Positions 29,449-38,036 of a DNA stretch of 64,000 bases are shown piece by piece (positions within the stretch are counted from its first letter, which is position 1; each line of letters opens with the position of its first letter). The notes beneath the pieces are model-generated. The model did not search any database, was not told the origin of the DNA, and worked only from the letters and a program-made list of their open reading frames with translations. Position numbers and translations under genes: made by a program. This DNA is from Skermanella stibiiresistens SB22. GTDB taxonomy: Bacteria > Pseudomonadota > Alphaproteobacteria > Azospirillales > Azospirillaceae. The DNA is taken from the NCBI RefSeq assembly GCF_000576635.1, contig NZ_AVFL01000026.1, positions 1 to 64,000 on the forward strand, written 5' to 3'.

Positions 29449-30012
29449 ATGAGGAAAACCTTGGCCGCCGGCCTGTTCGCCCTCGCCCTGTCCGTTCCGG
29501 TGATGGCGGCGCCGGCCGGCGCGCAGACATTGCTGTTCCAGGCGCAGCCGATCATCAAGGCGGCGGTCGAGAACAACTACGACACCATGCGCTCCCTGCT
29601 GGTCAAGGGCACCAGCGCCAACACCTCCGACGGCAACGGCAAGACACCCCTGATGTACGCGGCCGCCGCGGCCAACCCCGACATCGTCCAACTGCTGCTG
29701 GAGAACAAGGGCAACCCCAACCAGGTCGACCGGAACGGCAATGGTCCGCTGTTCTGGGCCGCCGGACAGGGTGACGCCACGGTGATCGAACTCCTGGTCA
29801 AGGGCGGCGCCAAGATCGACATGGAGAACCGGCAGGGCGCCACCGCGCTGATGGAGGCCGCGCGCAGCGGCAAGCTGGAGGCGGTGCAGAAGCTGATCGC
29901 CTTGGGTTCCAAGGTGGACAGGCTCGACTATACCGGCCGGAGCGCGCTGGATTGGGCGCTGGAAGGCCGCAGCCAGCGCATCATCGCGGCGCTCAAGCAG
30001 GCCGGCGGCTGA
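29449..30012 (+). CDS. Periplasmic ankyrin-repeat protein
   Basis: 187 residues. Signal peptide about 1-24 (MRKTLAAGLFALALSVPVMA, ending APAGAQ). Then four or five ankyrin repeats: NYDTMRSLLVKG, GKTPLMYAAAAANPDIVQLL, GNGPLFWAAGQGDATVIELL, GATALMEAARSGKLEAVQKL, GRSALDWALEGRSQRIIAAL. It is a soluble exported scaffold of unknown partner; ankyrin proteins in proteobacteria are sometimes next to catalases or peptidases, but not here. The ATG at 29449 has GGAAG 8 bases upstream; an earlier in-frame ATG (29434) is less suited to a signal peptide. Confidence 0.85.
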   Translation: MRKTLAAGLFALALSVPVMAAPAGAQTLLFQAQPIIKAAVENNYDTMRSLLVKGTSANTSDGNGKTPLMYAAAAANPDIVQLLLENKGNPNQVDRNGNGPLFWAAGQGDATVIELLVKGGAKIDMENRQGATALMEAARSGKLEAVQKLIALGSKVDRLDYTGRSALDWALEGRSQRIIAALKQAGG

Positions 30013-30051
30013 CGGACTTCGCCGACGACATCCAGCGGAAGACCCGACCCC

Positions 30052-31020
30052 ATGCCGTTCCCGTGGCCCGGCGGCGCCGACCCGCTGCTCCTGCTGCCCC
30101 TGGCGCTGGCCCTCGCGGCGCTGGTCGGCGACTTGCCGGTGCTGAACCGGGTGCTCGATTTGCCGCGCAGGCTGGTGCTCCGGGCCGCCGCCTGGTTCGA
30201 TCGTCGGCTCAACCGCTTCAACCGCGGCGCCACCGTCCGGATGGTCCGGGGAACGATCGTCACCCTGCTGTTCGCCACGCTGGCGCTGGTCGCGGGGTTC
30301 GTCCTGACGCTGGCTCTCCCCCCATCGGGGCAGGGCAAGCTGGTGGAACTGCTGATCGTCGTCGGCGCGCTAGCGGTGCGCCGGCCGTGGAACCAGCTTC
30401 GCGCCACACTGCGGGCGCTGGAGGGGACCGGTCTCGCCGCCGGACGCGAGGCGGTCGCCGGCTTGACCGAGCGTCAGGCCGACACCCTGGACGAGCACGG
30501 CGTCGTCCGCGCCGCGATCGAGGGAGCCGCCCGAGCGCTCGACCGCCATGTCGTGGCGCCCGCCTTCTGGTACGCGCTGGCGGGTCCGCCGGGCATCCTG
30601 CTGTGGATCGTGGCGGAAGCGCTGGACCGCGCCATCGGCGACCGGGGTCCCCGGCATGACCGGTTCGGACTGGCGGCGGCCCGGCTCCTCGCGGTGCTCG
30701 GCTGGGTGCCCTCGCGCTTGACCGGCGTGCTGATCGTGTTGGCCACGCCGTTCGTACCCCGGACCCAGACGGTGGAGGCGATCCGTACCCTCGCCACGGC
30801 GGGACCACCGGCGGAGGCGGCCATGGCGGGCGCGCTCGGCCTGTCGCTGGGCGGTCCCCGGCGCGAGGGCGCCGTGATCATCCGGGCACCCTGGATCGGC
30901 GAGGGACGGGCCCGCGCGGTTCCCGCCGACATCAAGCCTGCCCTGGTGATCCATCCCGTCGTCTGCCTGATGCTGGCGGGCTTGGCGGCGGCCGGCGCCA
31001 TCGGCCTCCGATACCTCTGA
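30052..31020 (+). CDS. cobD: CobD/CbiB-like adenosylcobinamide-phosphate synthase, divergent
   Basis: 322 residues with about four or five membrane segments. The family layout is visible: an early R-x-x-x-R-x-x-RG block (FNRGATVRMVRGTIVTL), the GRxAxxLDEHGVVRAAIEGAA segment before VAPAFWYALAGPPG, then EALDRAIGDRGPRHDRFGLAAARL and VPSRLTGVLI. It joins aminopropanol phosphate to cobyric acid. The usual N-x-x-D-G before VAP is not seen (ARALDRH), so it is more divergent than most. It lies next to cobC and cobS (convergent), which supports the call. Confidence 0.78.
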   Translation: MPFPWPGGADPLLLLPLALALAALVGDLPVLNRVLDLPRRLVLRAAAWFDRRLNRFNRGATVRMVRGTIVTLLFATLALVAGFVLTLALPPSGQGKLVELLIVVGALAVRRPWNQLRATLRALEGTGLAAGREAVAGLTERQADTLDEHGVVRAAIEGAARALDRHVVAPAFWYALAGPPGILLWIVAEALDRAIGDRGPRHDRFGLAAARLLAVLGWVPSRLTGVLIVLATPFVPRTQTVEAIRTLATAGPPAEAAMAGALGLSLGGPRREGAVIIRAPWIGEGRARAVPADIKPALVIHPVVCLMLAGLAAAGAIGLRYL

Positions 31021-31030
31021 GATCCCACAT

Positions 31031-31657
31031 TCAATAGCCGTCTGGCTGGGTCGGAGGCAGGTTGACGCCCATGATCCGCCAGACCGGCCGCTCTCCCGCC
31101 ACGGGGATGTGGTCGATCCGGGTCACCGACAGCGGGTCGATCTGGAAAGCCAGCGCCGCCGCCGGATCGATGCCGAGCGCCACCGCCAGCGCCGCCCGGA
31201 TCGAGCCGCCGTGGCAGACCGCCACGATGCCCCGGCCGGCGAACTCCGCCGACCGACGCCCCAGCGTCTCGGCGACCCTGTTCACCACATCGGCGAAACT
31301 CTCGCCGCCGGGAGGCCGCGCCGTCGCCGGTGTTCGCCAGAACTCCGCCACGCGACCATCGCCGGACGCCGCCAGCGCGTCATGGCTGAAGCCTTGCCAA
31401 TCACCGAAATGCTGCTCCAGCAAGCCCGGCTCGACCAAGGGAGTGGGCGAGGCGCCACCGATCGCCTCCAAGGTCAGGCGGGTGCGTGACAGCGGTGTCA
31501 CCATCCGGATGGCGGCTTCCGGCAGCGAGCCGGCCAGTGCCGTCAGCACCCGCGCGTCCACCCGGTCCACCGCGATCTCGGCCTGTCCGTACAGCAGCTT
31601 GTCCGGGTTGATCACCGGCGCGTGGCGCACAAGCCACCAGCGGGTCACGTCGGTCAT
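31031..31657 (-). CDS. cobC: Histidine phosphatase family protein, alpha-ribazole phosphatase type
   Basis: 208 residues. Phosphoglycerate-mutase fold: phospho-His in VRHAPVI (residues about 10-16), and the second catalytic His in VCHGGSIRAALA; PLSRTRLTLEAI supplies the phosphate-binding Arg. Its ATG overlaps the cobS stop (ATGA), so it is coupled to the lower-ligand enzyme, favouring alpha-ribazole 5'-phosphate as substrate. A longer frame to 31837 lies inside cobS and is rejected. A general phosphatase cannot be excluded by sequence alone. Confidence 0.85.
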   Translation of the reverse strand: MTDVTRWWLVRHAPVINPDKLLYGQAEIAVDRVDARVLTALAGSLPEAAIRMVTPLSRTRLTLEAIGGASPTPLVEPGLLEQHFGDWQGFSHDALAASGDGRVAEFWRTPATARPPGGESFADVVNRVAETLGRRSAEFAGRGIVAVCHGGSIRAALAVALGIDPAAALAFQIDPLSVTRIDHIPVAGERPVWRIMGVNLPPTQPDGY

Positions 31658-32430
31658 CGCATCGTCACCAGAAGCAACAGGATCGCGATCTCCACCACCT
31701 GCTGGCAGGCGCCCAGCACGTCGCCGGTATGCCCACCGATCTGTCCGCGCGCCAGCTCGGCCATCGCCAGCGCCGCGATGATCGCCGCCGCGAGGACAGG
31801 CAGTGCCGCGGCACCCAGCGCCAAGCCGCCCAGGCAAGCTCCAAGCGCCAGCGCCAGGACGATTCGCGGACCCGGCGGCCGGCCCAAGCCCGCCGCCAAG
31901 CCATCGGTTCGCGCGGGATCGAGATAGCCGTAGACGGCGGGCACCACGGCGCGGGACAGCGCGCCGGCCGCCGTCAGCGCCAGCGTCACCACCAGCGGGT
32001 CGGCCAGGGCCACCAGCGCCGACCAGCGCGATCCGACGGAGAACATCAGCGCCAGCACGCCATAGCTTCCCAGCCGGCTGTCGCGCATGATGGCGAGCTT
32101 GGCCATTTTGTCGCGCCCCCCACCGAAACCGTCGGCCACGTCGGCCAAGCCGTCCTCGTGCAGGGCTCCGGTCACCGCGATCTGGACAGCCAGGGCCACC
32201 AGCGCCGCCGCCATCGGGGTCAATCCCAACGTCAGGGTTCCGGCGTAAACACCACCCGCCGCCAGCCCGATCAAGGCTCCGACTAGCGGATACCAGCCCA
32301 GCGCGCGGCCATGCAGGTCCGCCGGCATCGGCCCGTCGAAACGAACCGGCAGCCGGGTCAGGAAAATAGTCGCCGCCGCGATCTCGTCACGGAGCCGCGC
32401 CGACGCCATATCTGGGGAGTTGTTGGCCAT
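31654..32430 (-). CDS. cobS: Adenosylcobinamide-GDP ribazoletransferase
   Basis: About 258 residues with five to seven membrane segments. Typical CobS motifs: FLTRLPV near the N-terminus, GALHEDGLADVADGFGGGRDKMAKLAIMRDS (given in parts: HEDGLADVADG and the following G-rich acid site) and GSYGVLAL. It joins GDP-cobinamide and alpha-ribazole in the inner membrane, the last step of cobalamin nucleotide-loop assembly. Start ATG at 32430 with GGGGA nearby; an ATG at 32409 is also possible. It is divergent from cobT across 118 bases that contain no recognisable B12 riboswitch. Confidence 0.92.
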   Translation of the reverse strand: MANNSPDMASARLRDEIAAATIFLTRLPVRFDGPMPADLHGRALGWYPLVGALIGLAAGGVYAGTLTLGLTPMAAALVALAVQIAVTGALHEDGLADVADGFGGGRDKMAKLAIMRDSRLGSYGVLALMFSVGSRWSALVALADPLVVTLALTAAGALSRAVVPAVYGYLDPARTDGLAAGLGRPPGPRIVLALALGACLGGLALGAAALPVLAAAIIAALAMAELARGQIGGHTGDVLGACQQVVEIAILLLLVTMR

Positions 32431-32548
32431 CAGTCCCCGTATAGGGCAGGGCAGGTCCGTTCGGAAGGTTTTTGACCGGCTCCGGCTTTCCTGCCAAGGT
32501 GCGCGCCTTATCGCCAAGCGACCAATTCCGCACAACCGAGACCATATT

Positions 32549-33625
32549 ATGTCAAGCCCGCCATCCACTCAACAACCCGCCCAGCAGCCCGGCGTCACCT
32601 TCGACGAGATCCGCGCCCTGATGCGCGACCTGCCCGGTCCGGACCTGGAGTCCGGCACGGCGGCCGTGGCCCGGCAGAACCAGCTGACCAAGCCGCGCGG
32701 CTCGCTCGGCCGCCTGGAGGAACTGGCGCAGTGGATGGCGACGTGGCAGGGCAAGCACCCGCCGGAACTGCGCCGCCCGCGCGTCAGCGTCTTCGCCGGC
32801 AACCACGGCATCGCTGCGCGCGGCGTCTCGGCCTATCCCTCCGAGGTCACGGCCCAGATGGTCCAGAACTTCATCGACGGCGGCGGAGCGGTCAACCAGC
32901 TGGCCGAGGCCGCCGACGCCGACCTCCGCGTCTACGAGCTCGACCTCGATCATCCGACCCGCGACTTCACCACCGGCCCCGCCATGTCGGAGGAGGGCTG
33001 CGCCCGCTCCATGGCATACGGCATGATGGCGGTGGAGCAGGGACTTCACTTGATCTGCCTGGGTGAGATGGGCATCGCCAACACCACGTCGGCCGCCGCC
33101 CTGTGCGCGGCGCTGTTCGGCGGCGATCCGGCCGATTGGGTGGGCCCCGGGACCGGGGTCGACGCCAGCGGCATCGCGATCAAGGTGGAAACGGTGGCGG
33201 CGGGCCTCGCGGCCAATCCGACAGCCTCCACCGATCCGCTGGAGGCGTTGCGGTGCCTGGGCGGCTATGAACTGGCCGCCATCGCCGGCGCCATCGCGGC
33301 GGCCCGCATGGCGCGGACGCCCGTGGTGCTCGACGGTTACGCCTGCACGGCGGCCGCCGCCGTGCTGTGGCGGATGGACAGCCGCGCGCTCGACCACTGC
33401 GTCATCGCGCACCGCTCGGCCGAGCCCGGCCACGCCCGCCTGATCGAGAAGCTGGGCATGCGGCCGCTGTTCGACTTCGGCATGCGGCTGGGCGAGGGTT
33501 CCGGCGCCGCCTTGGCGATCCCGATCCTCAAGGCGGCGGTCGAATGCCACACCGGCATGGCGACCTTCGACGAGGCCGGGGTCAGCGGGCAGGCGGCATC
33601 GCCCACTCCCGGCCAGCTCCATTGA
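32549..33625 (+). CDS. cobT: Nicotinate-nucleotide--dimethylbenzimidazole phosphoribosyltransferase
   Basis: 358 residues, standard CobT length. Motifs: LTKPRGSLGRLEELA, VFAGNHGIAARGVSAYPSEV, GEMGIANTTSAAALCAAL, and the C-terminal catalytic region with FDFGMRLGEGSGAALA (catalytic Glu). It makes alpha-ribazole phosphate from NaMN and dimethylbenzimidazole, feeding CobC and CobS, which are divergent to it. The upstream ORF extension to 32420 overlaps the cobS start and has no site; ATG at 32549 is used. Confidence 0.95.
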   Translation: MSSPPSTQQPAQQPGVTFDEIRALMRDLPGPDLESGTAAVARQNQLTKPRGSLGRLEELAQWMATWQGKHPPELRRPRVSVFAGNHGIAARGVSAYPSEVTAQMVQNFIDGGGAVNQLAEAADADLRVYELDLDHPTRDFTTGPAMSEEGCARSMAYGMMAVEQGLHLICLGEMGIANTTSAAALCAALFGGDPADWVGPGTGVDASGIAIKVETVAAGLAANPTASTDPLEALRCLGGYELAAIAGAIAAARMARTPVVLDGYACTAAAAVLWRMDSRALDHCVIAHRSAEPGHARLIEKLGMRPLFDFGMRLGEGSGAALAIPILKAAVECHTGMATFDEAGVSGQAASPTPGQLH

Positions 33626-34053
33626 TCGGGTTGAGACCGACCGCGCTCTCCGCGGCCCTATGGGTGGCACTGGGAATCGGCCCGGCCGCCGCCGCGGAGC
33701 TGAGGGTGACGGTCCGCGGGCTCGAGTCCGTCGCGGGCGACGTCAAGGTCGGTCTCTACGCGACGCCGGAAGCCTTCGACAAGCGGGAGCGGACCTTCGG
33801 GGAACTGGTGCCGGCCAAGGTTGGGGAGGTCGTGGTCGTCTTCCGCGACCTCCCCCCCGGGCGCTATGGGGTGGCGGCGATCCACGACCTCAACGGCAAC
33901 GGCAAGCTGGACACCAACCTGTTGGGATTTCCGACCGAGCCCTATGGGTTCGGCAACGACGCGAAGATCAACTTCGCGCCGCCCGCCTTCGACGACATGG
34001 CCGTGACCGTCGGCACCGGCCTCACCGAGACCAAGGTCGACCTGCATAAGTAG
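33622..34053 (+). CDS. Periplasmic DUF2141 protein
   Basis: About 140 residues. Signal peptide about 1-25 (ALSAALWVALGIGPAAAA), then a beta-rich DUF2141 domain: LRVTVRGLESVAGDVKVGLY, PPGRYGVAAIHDLNGNGKLDTN (Ca-like D-x-N-x-N-x-x-D loop) and EPYGFGND. Function of the family is unknown. The start is a TTG overlapping the cobT stop (33622) or a second TTG at 33631; no ATG or GTG gives an intact signal peptide. Translational coupling to cobT is likely, but a role in cobalamin metabolism is not implied. Confidence 0.82.
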   Translation: MIGLRPTALSAALWVALGIGPAAAAELRVTVRGLESVAGDVKVGLYATPEAFDKRERTFGELVPAKVGEVVVVFRDLPPGRYGVAAIHDLNGNGKLDTNLLGFPTEPYGFGNDAKINFAPPAFDDMAVTVGTGLTETKVDLHK

Positions 34054-34087
34054 TGGGCACAAGTAGGGGCACAGGTGGCGGGTGGGT

Positions 34088-35764
34088 TCACGCCGCCCGG
34101 ATGCCCGCCAGGAAGCGCTCGACCTCGCCGCGCAGTAGTTCCGACTGCTGGGACAGCTCTCCTGCGGCGCCCTGGACCTGCGTCGCCGCCGTGCCGGTCT
34201 GGGCGGACGCCTCGGTCACCTGGATGATGGTGCTCGACACCTCCTGGGTGCCGGCGGCGGCCTGGGTGACGTTGCGCGAGATCTCGGCGGTGGCGGCGGT
34301 CTGCTCCTCGACTGCGGCCGAGATCGCCGTCGTGATCTCGTTGATCGAATTGATCGTGGTGCCGATGCCGCGGATCGCGCCGACGGCGCCGCCGGTGGCC
34401 TGCTGCATCGACAAGATCTGGGCTGAGATCTCCTCCGTCGCCTTGCCGGTGCGGGTGGCCAGGCTCTTGACCTCCGAGGCCACCACCGCGAAGCCCTTGC
34501 CTGACTCGCCGGCTCGGGCCGCCTCGATCGTCGCGTTCAGCGCCAGCAGGTTGGTCTGGCTGGCGATGTCGGCGATCAGGTCGACAACCTCGCCGATCCG
34601 GTTGGCGGCGTCGGCCAAGCCCTGGATGGTGGCGTTGGTCTGCTCCGCCTCGGAGACGGCTTGGTTGGCGATGCCGGTCGAACGGGTCACCTGACGCGAG
34701 ATCTCGCCAAGCGACCCGCTCATCTCCTCGGCCGCCGCGGCGACGGTCTGGACGTTGACGGAGGTCTGCTCGGCCGCGGCGGCGGACGCGGTCGCCTGCC
34801 GGCTGGTCTCCTCGGCGATGGCCCCCATGCTCTGGGCCGTGCTGTCCAGTTCGGTCGCGGCGGACGAGACCGTCCTCAGGATCCCGCTCATGCTCTGGTC
34901 GAAGCCGGCGATCAGGCGATCCATCGTCTCCATCCGCTTGAGGCGGGCCGCCAACTCCTCGCGCTCGCGTGCCTCCAGAAGCTTCCGCTGCTCGGCGTTC
35001 TCCTTGAACACTTGGACCGCCTTGGCCATGTGCCCGATCTCGTCGCCACGCTCGCGGCCGGCGACCTCGACCGTCAGGTCGTCGGCGGCCAACCGCGTCA
35101 TGGTTCCGGTGATCCTCATCATGGCGGCGGCGACCGCCTTCTCGAAGAACAGAACCACGCCGACCAGGGCCGCGACGACCAGCGTCAGCACGGAGATCAC
35201 GATCGCGCGGGAGAAGGCGTAGATCGCGTCACCCTCCTCGCTGGCCTTGGCGCCGTAGCGGGTATCCAGGGTCACCAACTCCAGCAGCGTCTCGGAAAAG
35301 GCGTCGAAGTCCCCCTTCGTCGTCCTGAAGGCTTCCGCCGCGGCCTCGTTCTCGTTGCGGCGCGAGAGGGCCAGCATTTCGCCACTCTTCTTGATGTAGT
35401 CGCGCCATTCACGCTGCACGCGCGTGATGCCGTCACGCTCGTGGATATCCAGGTCGTATCCGGCGTAGGCGCTCAGACGCTGGTCGATGTCCTTCCCGAT
35501 CCTATCCAGATCCTGTTCAGCCCGGGCCATCAGCGCGTCGGTGGTCGAGATGATGTGCGTCGCCTCGGCGATGCGATAGTCCGATGTCGCGGTGTTGACC
35601 GCGTTCAACAGGTTGGCGCGCGGCATCCAGATTTCGGAGAGGATGGTCGATTGGTCGTTGACCACCGCCATCCGCTCGACGGTGAACACGCCCAAGCCGA
35701 TGATGAGGACAGCCAAAGCCGCCAAGGCGGCGTGCATCTTGGCGCGCAGTGTCAGATTTCCCAT
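34088..35764 (-). CDS. Methyl-accepting chemotaxis protein
   Basis: 558 residues. TM1 about 10-30, a periplasmic four-helix-bundle sensor (about 31-185), TM2 about 186-208, HAMP about 209-262 ([20 protein letters not shown]), then a long coiled-coil signalling domain with the tip [20 protein letters not shown], part of the universal chemoreceptor hairpin. Ligand not predictable; no CheW-binding pentapeptide or neighbouring che genes, so it should feed a distal Che cluster. The upstream region carries GGGTCA (35765-35770) and TGACCC (35789-35794), a 6-base inverted pair next to the start codon. Confidence 0.95.
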   Translation of the reverse strand: MGNLTLRAKMHAALAALAVLIIGLGVFTVERMAVVNDQSTILSEIWMPRANLLNAVNTATSDYRIAEATHIISTTDALMARAEQDLDRIGKDIDQRLSAYAGYDLDIHERDGITRVQREWRDYIKKSGEMLALSRRNENEAAAEAFRTTKGDFDAFSETLLELVTLDTRYGAKASEEGDAIYAFSRAIVISVLTLVVAALVGVVLFFEKAVAAAMMRITGTMTRLAADDLTVEVAGRERGDEIGHMAKAVQVFKENAEQRKLLEAREREELAARLKRMETMDRLIAGFDQSMSGILRTVSSAATELDSTAQSMGAIAEETSRQATASAAAAEQTSVNVQTVAAAAEEMSGSLGEISRQVTRSTGIANQAVSEAEQTNATIQGLADAANRIGEVVDLIADIASQTNLLALNATIEAARAGESGKGFAVVASEVKSLATRTGKATEEISAQILSMQQATGGAVGAIRGIGTTINSINEITTAISAAVEEQTAATAEISRNVTQAAAGTQEVSSTIIQVTEASAQTGTAATQVQGAAGELSQQSELLRGEVERFLAGIRAA

Positions 35765-35977
35765 GGGTCACCCACTGTGTCAATGTGTTGACCCTTTCGA
35801 AAGCAGGAGTGGTGCCAAGAATGGGCTCATCCATATACCGCTTTCGATGGAATGGAGTGGCGCGATACCTTGGCTTCGTTTGCCCGACCGCCTTTCCCTA
35901 TGACGTAAGTCCTGTTACCGCTATTCCCCGTCTTTGCGAAACGCCAAGAAGGTTTTCGCAAAACGCGAATCCCTCCC

Positions 35978-36856
35978 TCAACTTCGGCGGGCCTCCTCCA
36001 GCAGCCAGTCCCGGAAAGCCGTCAGCGCCGGCCGGTCGGCCAGATGCCGTGGGCTGACCAGCTGATAGCTGCCCAGCCGCGCCTCCAATTCCGGGAAGGG
36101 GACCGCCAGCCGGCCGGCGGCGATGTCGTCCTGGACCAGTGACAGGTCGGCGACCGTGACGCCATGTCCGTCGGCGGCGGCCTGGATCGCCAGATCCTGA
36201 GTGTCGAAGATCTGACTGTCGCGGTCGACGTCCAGGTCGGGCAGACCGGCCAGTTCCAGCCACGCCCGCCACTCGTTCTGCTGGGAATCCGGATGCAGGA
36301 TGGTGCAGCGCGCCAGATCGGCGGGGGTCGCCAGACGGTCAAGCATCGATGGCGCGCACAGGGGCGTCAGCCGCTCCTCGAACAGGGGGTCGGCGCGCAG
36401 TCCCGGCCAGGGGCCGACGCCAAACACGATGCCGGCGTCGAAGTCGTCGCGGTCGAAATCGACCCACTCCCAGCCGGTGTTCAGCCTGACCCGGATGTCG
36501 GGACGGCTGGTCTGGAAGCGGATCAGCCGGCGCATCAGCCACCGGATGGTGAAGGTCGGCGGCACCTTGACCTGGAGGTCGTGGGCGCGCGCCTCGACCC
36601 GGGCGGCGGCCTGCGCGATCCTGTCCAGCCCATCGGTGACTCCGGTCAGCAGCACCTTGCCCTCGACCGTCAGCGCCAAGGCGCGCGGCAGCCGCTGGAA
36701 CAGGGCGACACCCAGATGGTCCTCCAGCCCCTTGACCGCGCGGCTGACGGCACCCTGGGTGACGTGCAACTCCTCCGCCGCCAGGGTGAAGCTCAGGTGG
36801 CGGGCGGCGGCCTCGAACGGGCGGAGTGAATTGAGCGGCGGCAGACGGCGGGACAT
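35978..36856 (-). CDS. LysR-family regulator, GcvA-like
   Basis: 292 residues. N-terminal winged helix (about 6-65) with PLNSLRPFEAAARHLSFTLAA and ELHVTQGAVSRAVKGLEDHLG, typical of the GcvA/AmpR subgroup; C-terminal type 2 periplasmic-binding effector domain (about 90-290). Ligand unknown. It is divergent from a DUF1127 gene, and the 135-base gap holds two perfect palindromes based on CATGAG/CTCATG just upstream of its ATG, so it probably controls itself and its neighbour. Confidence 0.92.
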   Translation of the reverse strand: MSRRLPPLNSLRPFEAAARHLSFTLAAEELHVTQGAVSRAVKGLEDHLGVALFQRLPRALALTVEGKVLLTGVTDGLDRIAQAAARVEARAHDLQVKVPPTFTIRWLMRRLIRFQTSRPDIRVRLNTGWEWVDFDRDDFDAGIVFGVGPWPGLRADPLFEERLTPLCAPSMLDRLATPADLARCTILHPDSQQNEWRAWLELAGLPDLDVDRDSQIFDTQDLAIQAAADGHGVTVADLSLVQDDIAAGRLAVPFPELEARLGSYQLVSPRHLADRPALTAFRDWLLEEARRS

Positions 36857-36865
36857 GACGGCTCA

Positions 36866-36903
36866 CGCATGAGTTTCCCTCATGCGGAACATGAGAACTC
36901 ATG
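36866..36903. promoter_or_regulatory. Double palindromic operator CATGAG-n-CTCATG
   Basis: Palindrome 1: CGCATGAG (36866-36873), 5-base spacer, CTCATGCG (36879-36886), perfect over 8 bases per arm. Palindrome 2: CATGAG (36890-36895), AA, CTCATG (36898-36903). The same hexamer thus occurs four times in 38 bases, 10-47 bases upstream of the LysR start and about 90-125 bases upstream of the DUF1127 start, as expected for an autoregulated LysR-type operator. Confidence 0.8.
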
Positions 36904-36991
36904 GTTTGTCCACAAGGGGTGGGGGCCATAGATATACGCTAACGAACGACACCAACCCAGTCCGCCCAACCAGCACGCCAAGGAGGCTGCC

Positions 36992-37204
36992 ATGATCAGA
37001 ACTCAAACCAGGCATGCGCCGGCGCTGCCCTTCGCCACTCCAGCCGTCTCTTGGTCCCGTCTCGCGGAACTGCCGGCCGTGTGGCGTCGGCGCGCGCTGA
37101 CCCGCCGCGACCTCTCCCGCATGGATCGTCACATGCTGTCCGATATCGGCCTGACCGAGGGCCAAGCCCTGGACGAGGTCGCCAAGCCGTTCTGGCGGGA
37201 GTGA
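36992..37204 (+). CDS. DUF1127 small arginine-rich protein
   Basis: 70 residues; the C-terminal half is the YjiS/DUF1127 domain (RRALTRRDLSRMDRHMLSDI, then GLTEGQALDEVAKPFW). Small DUF1127 proteins bind RNA or affect stress and phosphate responses in alphaproteobacteria, but the molecular role is poorly known. AAGGAGG lies 5 bases before the ATG, one of the best ribosome sites here. Divergent from the LysR gene and only 13 bases from the convergent ABC permease. No CcsR-type sRNA follows it, unlike several DUF1127 loci. Confidence 0.9.
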   Translation: MIRTQTRHAPALPFATPAVSWSRLAELPAVWRRRALTRRDLSRMDRHMLSDIGLTEGQALDEVAKPFWRE

Positions 37205-37217
37205 TCCTCGGGGCTTC

Positions 37218-38036
37218 TCACTCCCCCGTCTGGAGCAGCGCTCCCCGGCTCCGGGCGACGTTGAAGAAGTGCAGGAAGATGAACGCCGCCAGGACCATGT
37301 AGGCGGCGTTCAGGCCGGCCGCCCAGCCCAGGTGGTCCCAGCGGATGACCCCCTCGAACATCAGCGCCCGCATCCCTTCGAAGACATGCGCCGACGGCAG
37401 GGACCACGCCACCGCCTGGAGCCAGCCGGGCAGCACCGAGACGGGGTAGTAGACGGCGCTGACGGGAGCCAGCAGGAAGATCGACACCCAGGCGAGGCTT
37501 TCCGCTCCCAAGCCGTGGCGCAGGATCAGCGCCACGATCATCAGGCCCAGCCACCAGCCCATGATGATCAGGTTGGCGAAGAACGCCACCAGCGGCAGCC
37601 CCATGTCGAAGATCGAGTAGCCGAAGATCGGGATCGCCAGCAGCCCGGCCGGCAGGGTTCCCAGCAGGGTCCGGATCAGGCTCATCGTCATCAGGGCCAC
37701 CACCCACTCACCGGGCCGCAGCGGGCTGACGAACAGATGCCCCAGGTTGCGCGACCACATCTCCTCCAGGAACGACAGCGACACGCCAAGCTGTCCCCGG
37801 AACAGCACGTCCCACAGCAGCACCGCCGCGATCAGAACGCCGGCCGCTTGGGCCACCCAGGTGCTGTTGGTCGCCATGAACTGGCTGATGAAGCCCCACA
37901 TGATCATCTGCACGGTCGGCCAGTAGGCCAGTTCCAGCAGGCGTGGCCACGAACCGCGCAGTAGATACCAGTAGCGCAGCACCATGGCGGCGACGCGCCG
38001 GGCGGAAGCCCCGATCGTTCGCATCATGTTCGTCAT
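37218..38036 (-). CDS. ABC-2-type exporter permease
   Basis: About 272 residues with six membrane segments, typical for ABC-2 permeases. LELAYWPTVQMIMWGFI follows TM1; EEMWSRNLGHLFVSPLRPGEW is the loop expected to contact the ATPase, and VYYPVSVLPGWLQAVAWSLP is the re-entrant 'YP...P' motif near TM5. Its ATG overlaps the stop of the ATPase gene (ATGA). The longer frame to 38210 lies inside the ATPase gene and is rejected. Substrate unknown; polysaccharide, drug or heme exporters share this plan. Confidence 0.88.
   Translation of the reverse strand: MTNMMRTIGASARRVAAMVLRYWYLLRGSWPRLLELAYWPTVQMIMWGFISQFMATNSTWVAQAAGVLIAAVLLWDVLFRGQLGVSLSFLEEMWSRNLGHLFVSPLRPGEWVVALMTMSLIRTLLGTLPAGLLAIPIFGYSIFDMGLPLVAFFANLIIMGWWLGLMIVALILRHGLGAESLAWVSIFLLAPVSAVYYPVSVLPGWLQAVAWSLPSAHVFEGMRALMFEGVIRWDHLGWAAGLNAAYMVLAAFIFLHFFNVARSRGALLQTGE

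Noticed and set aside
32431-32548. Possible cobalamin riboswitch between cobS and cobT
   Set aside because: I found no B12-box-like core and the gap is only 118 bases.
35933-35962. Inverted pair TTTGCGAAA / TTTCGCAAA downstream of the LysR gene
   Set aside because: Nine-base arms separated by 12 bases without a T-run, and between genes; too weak to call a terminator or operator.
37205-37217. CcsR-type (cuckoo) small RNA after DUF1127
   Set aside because: Only 13 bases separate DUF1127 from the convergent ABC permease; no CCUCCUCCC hairpins.
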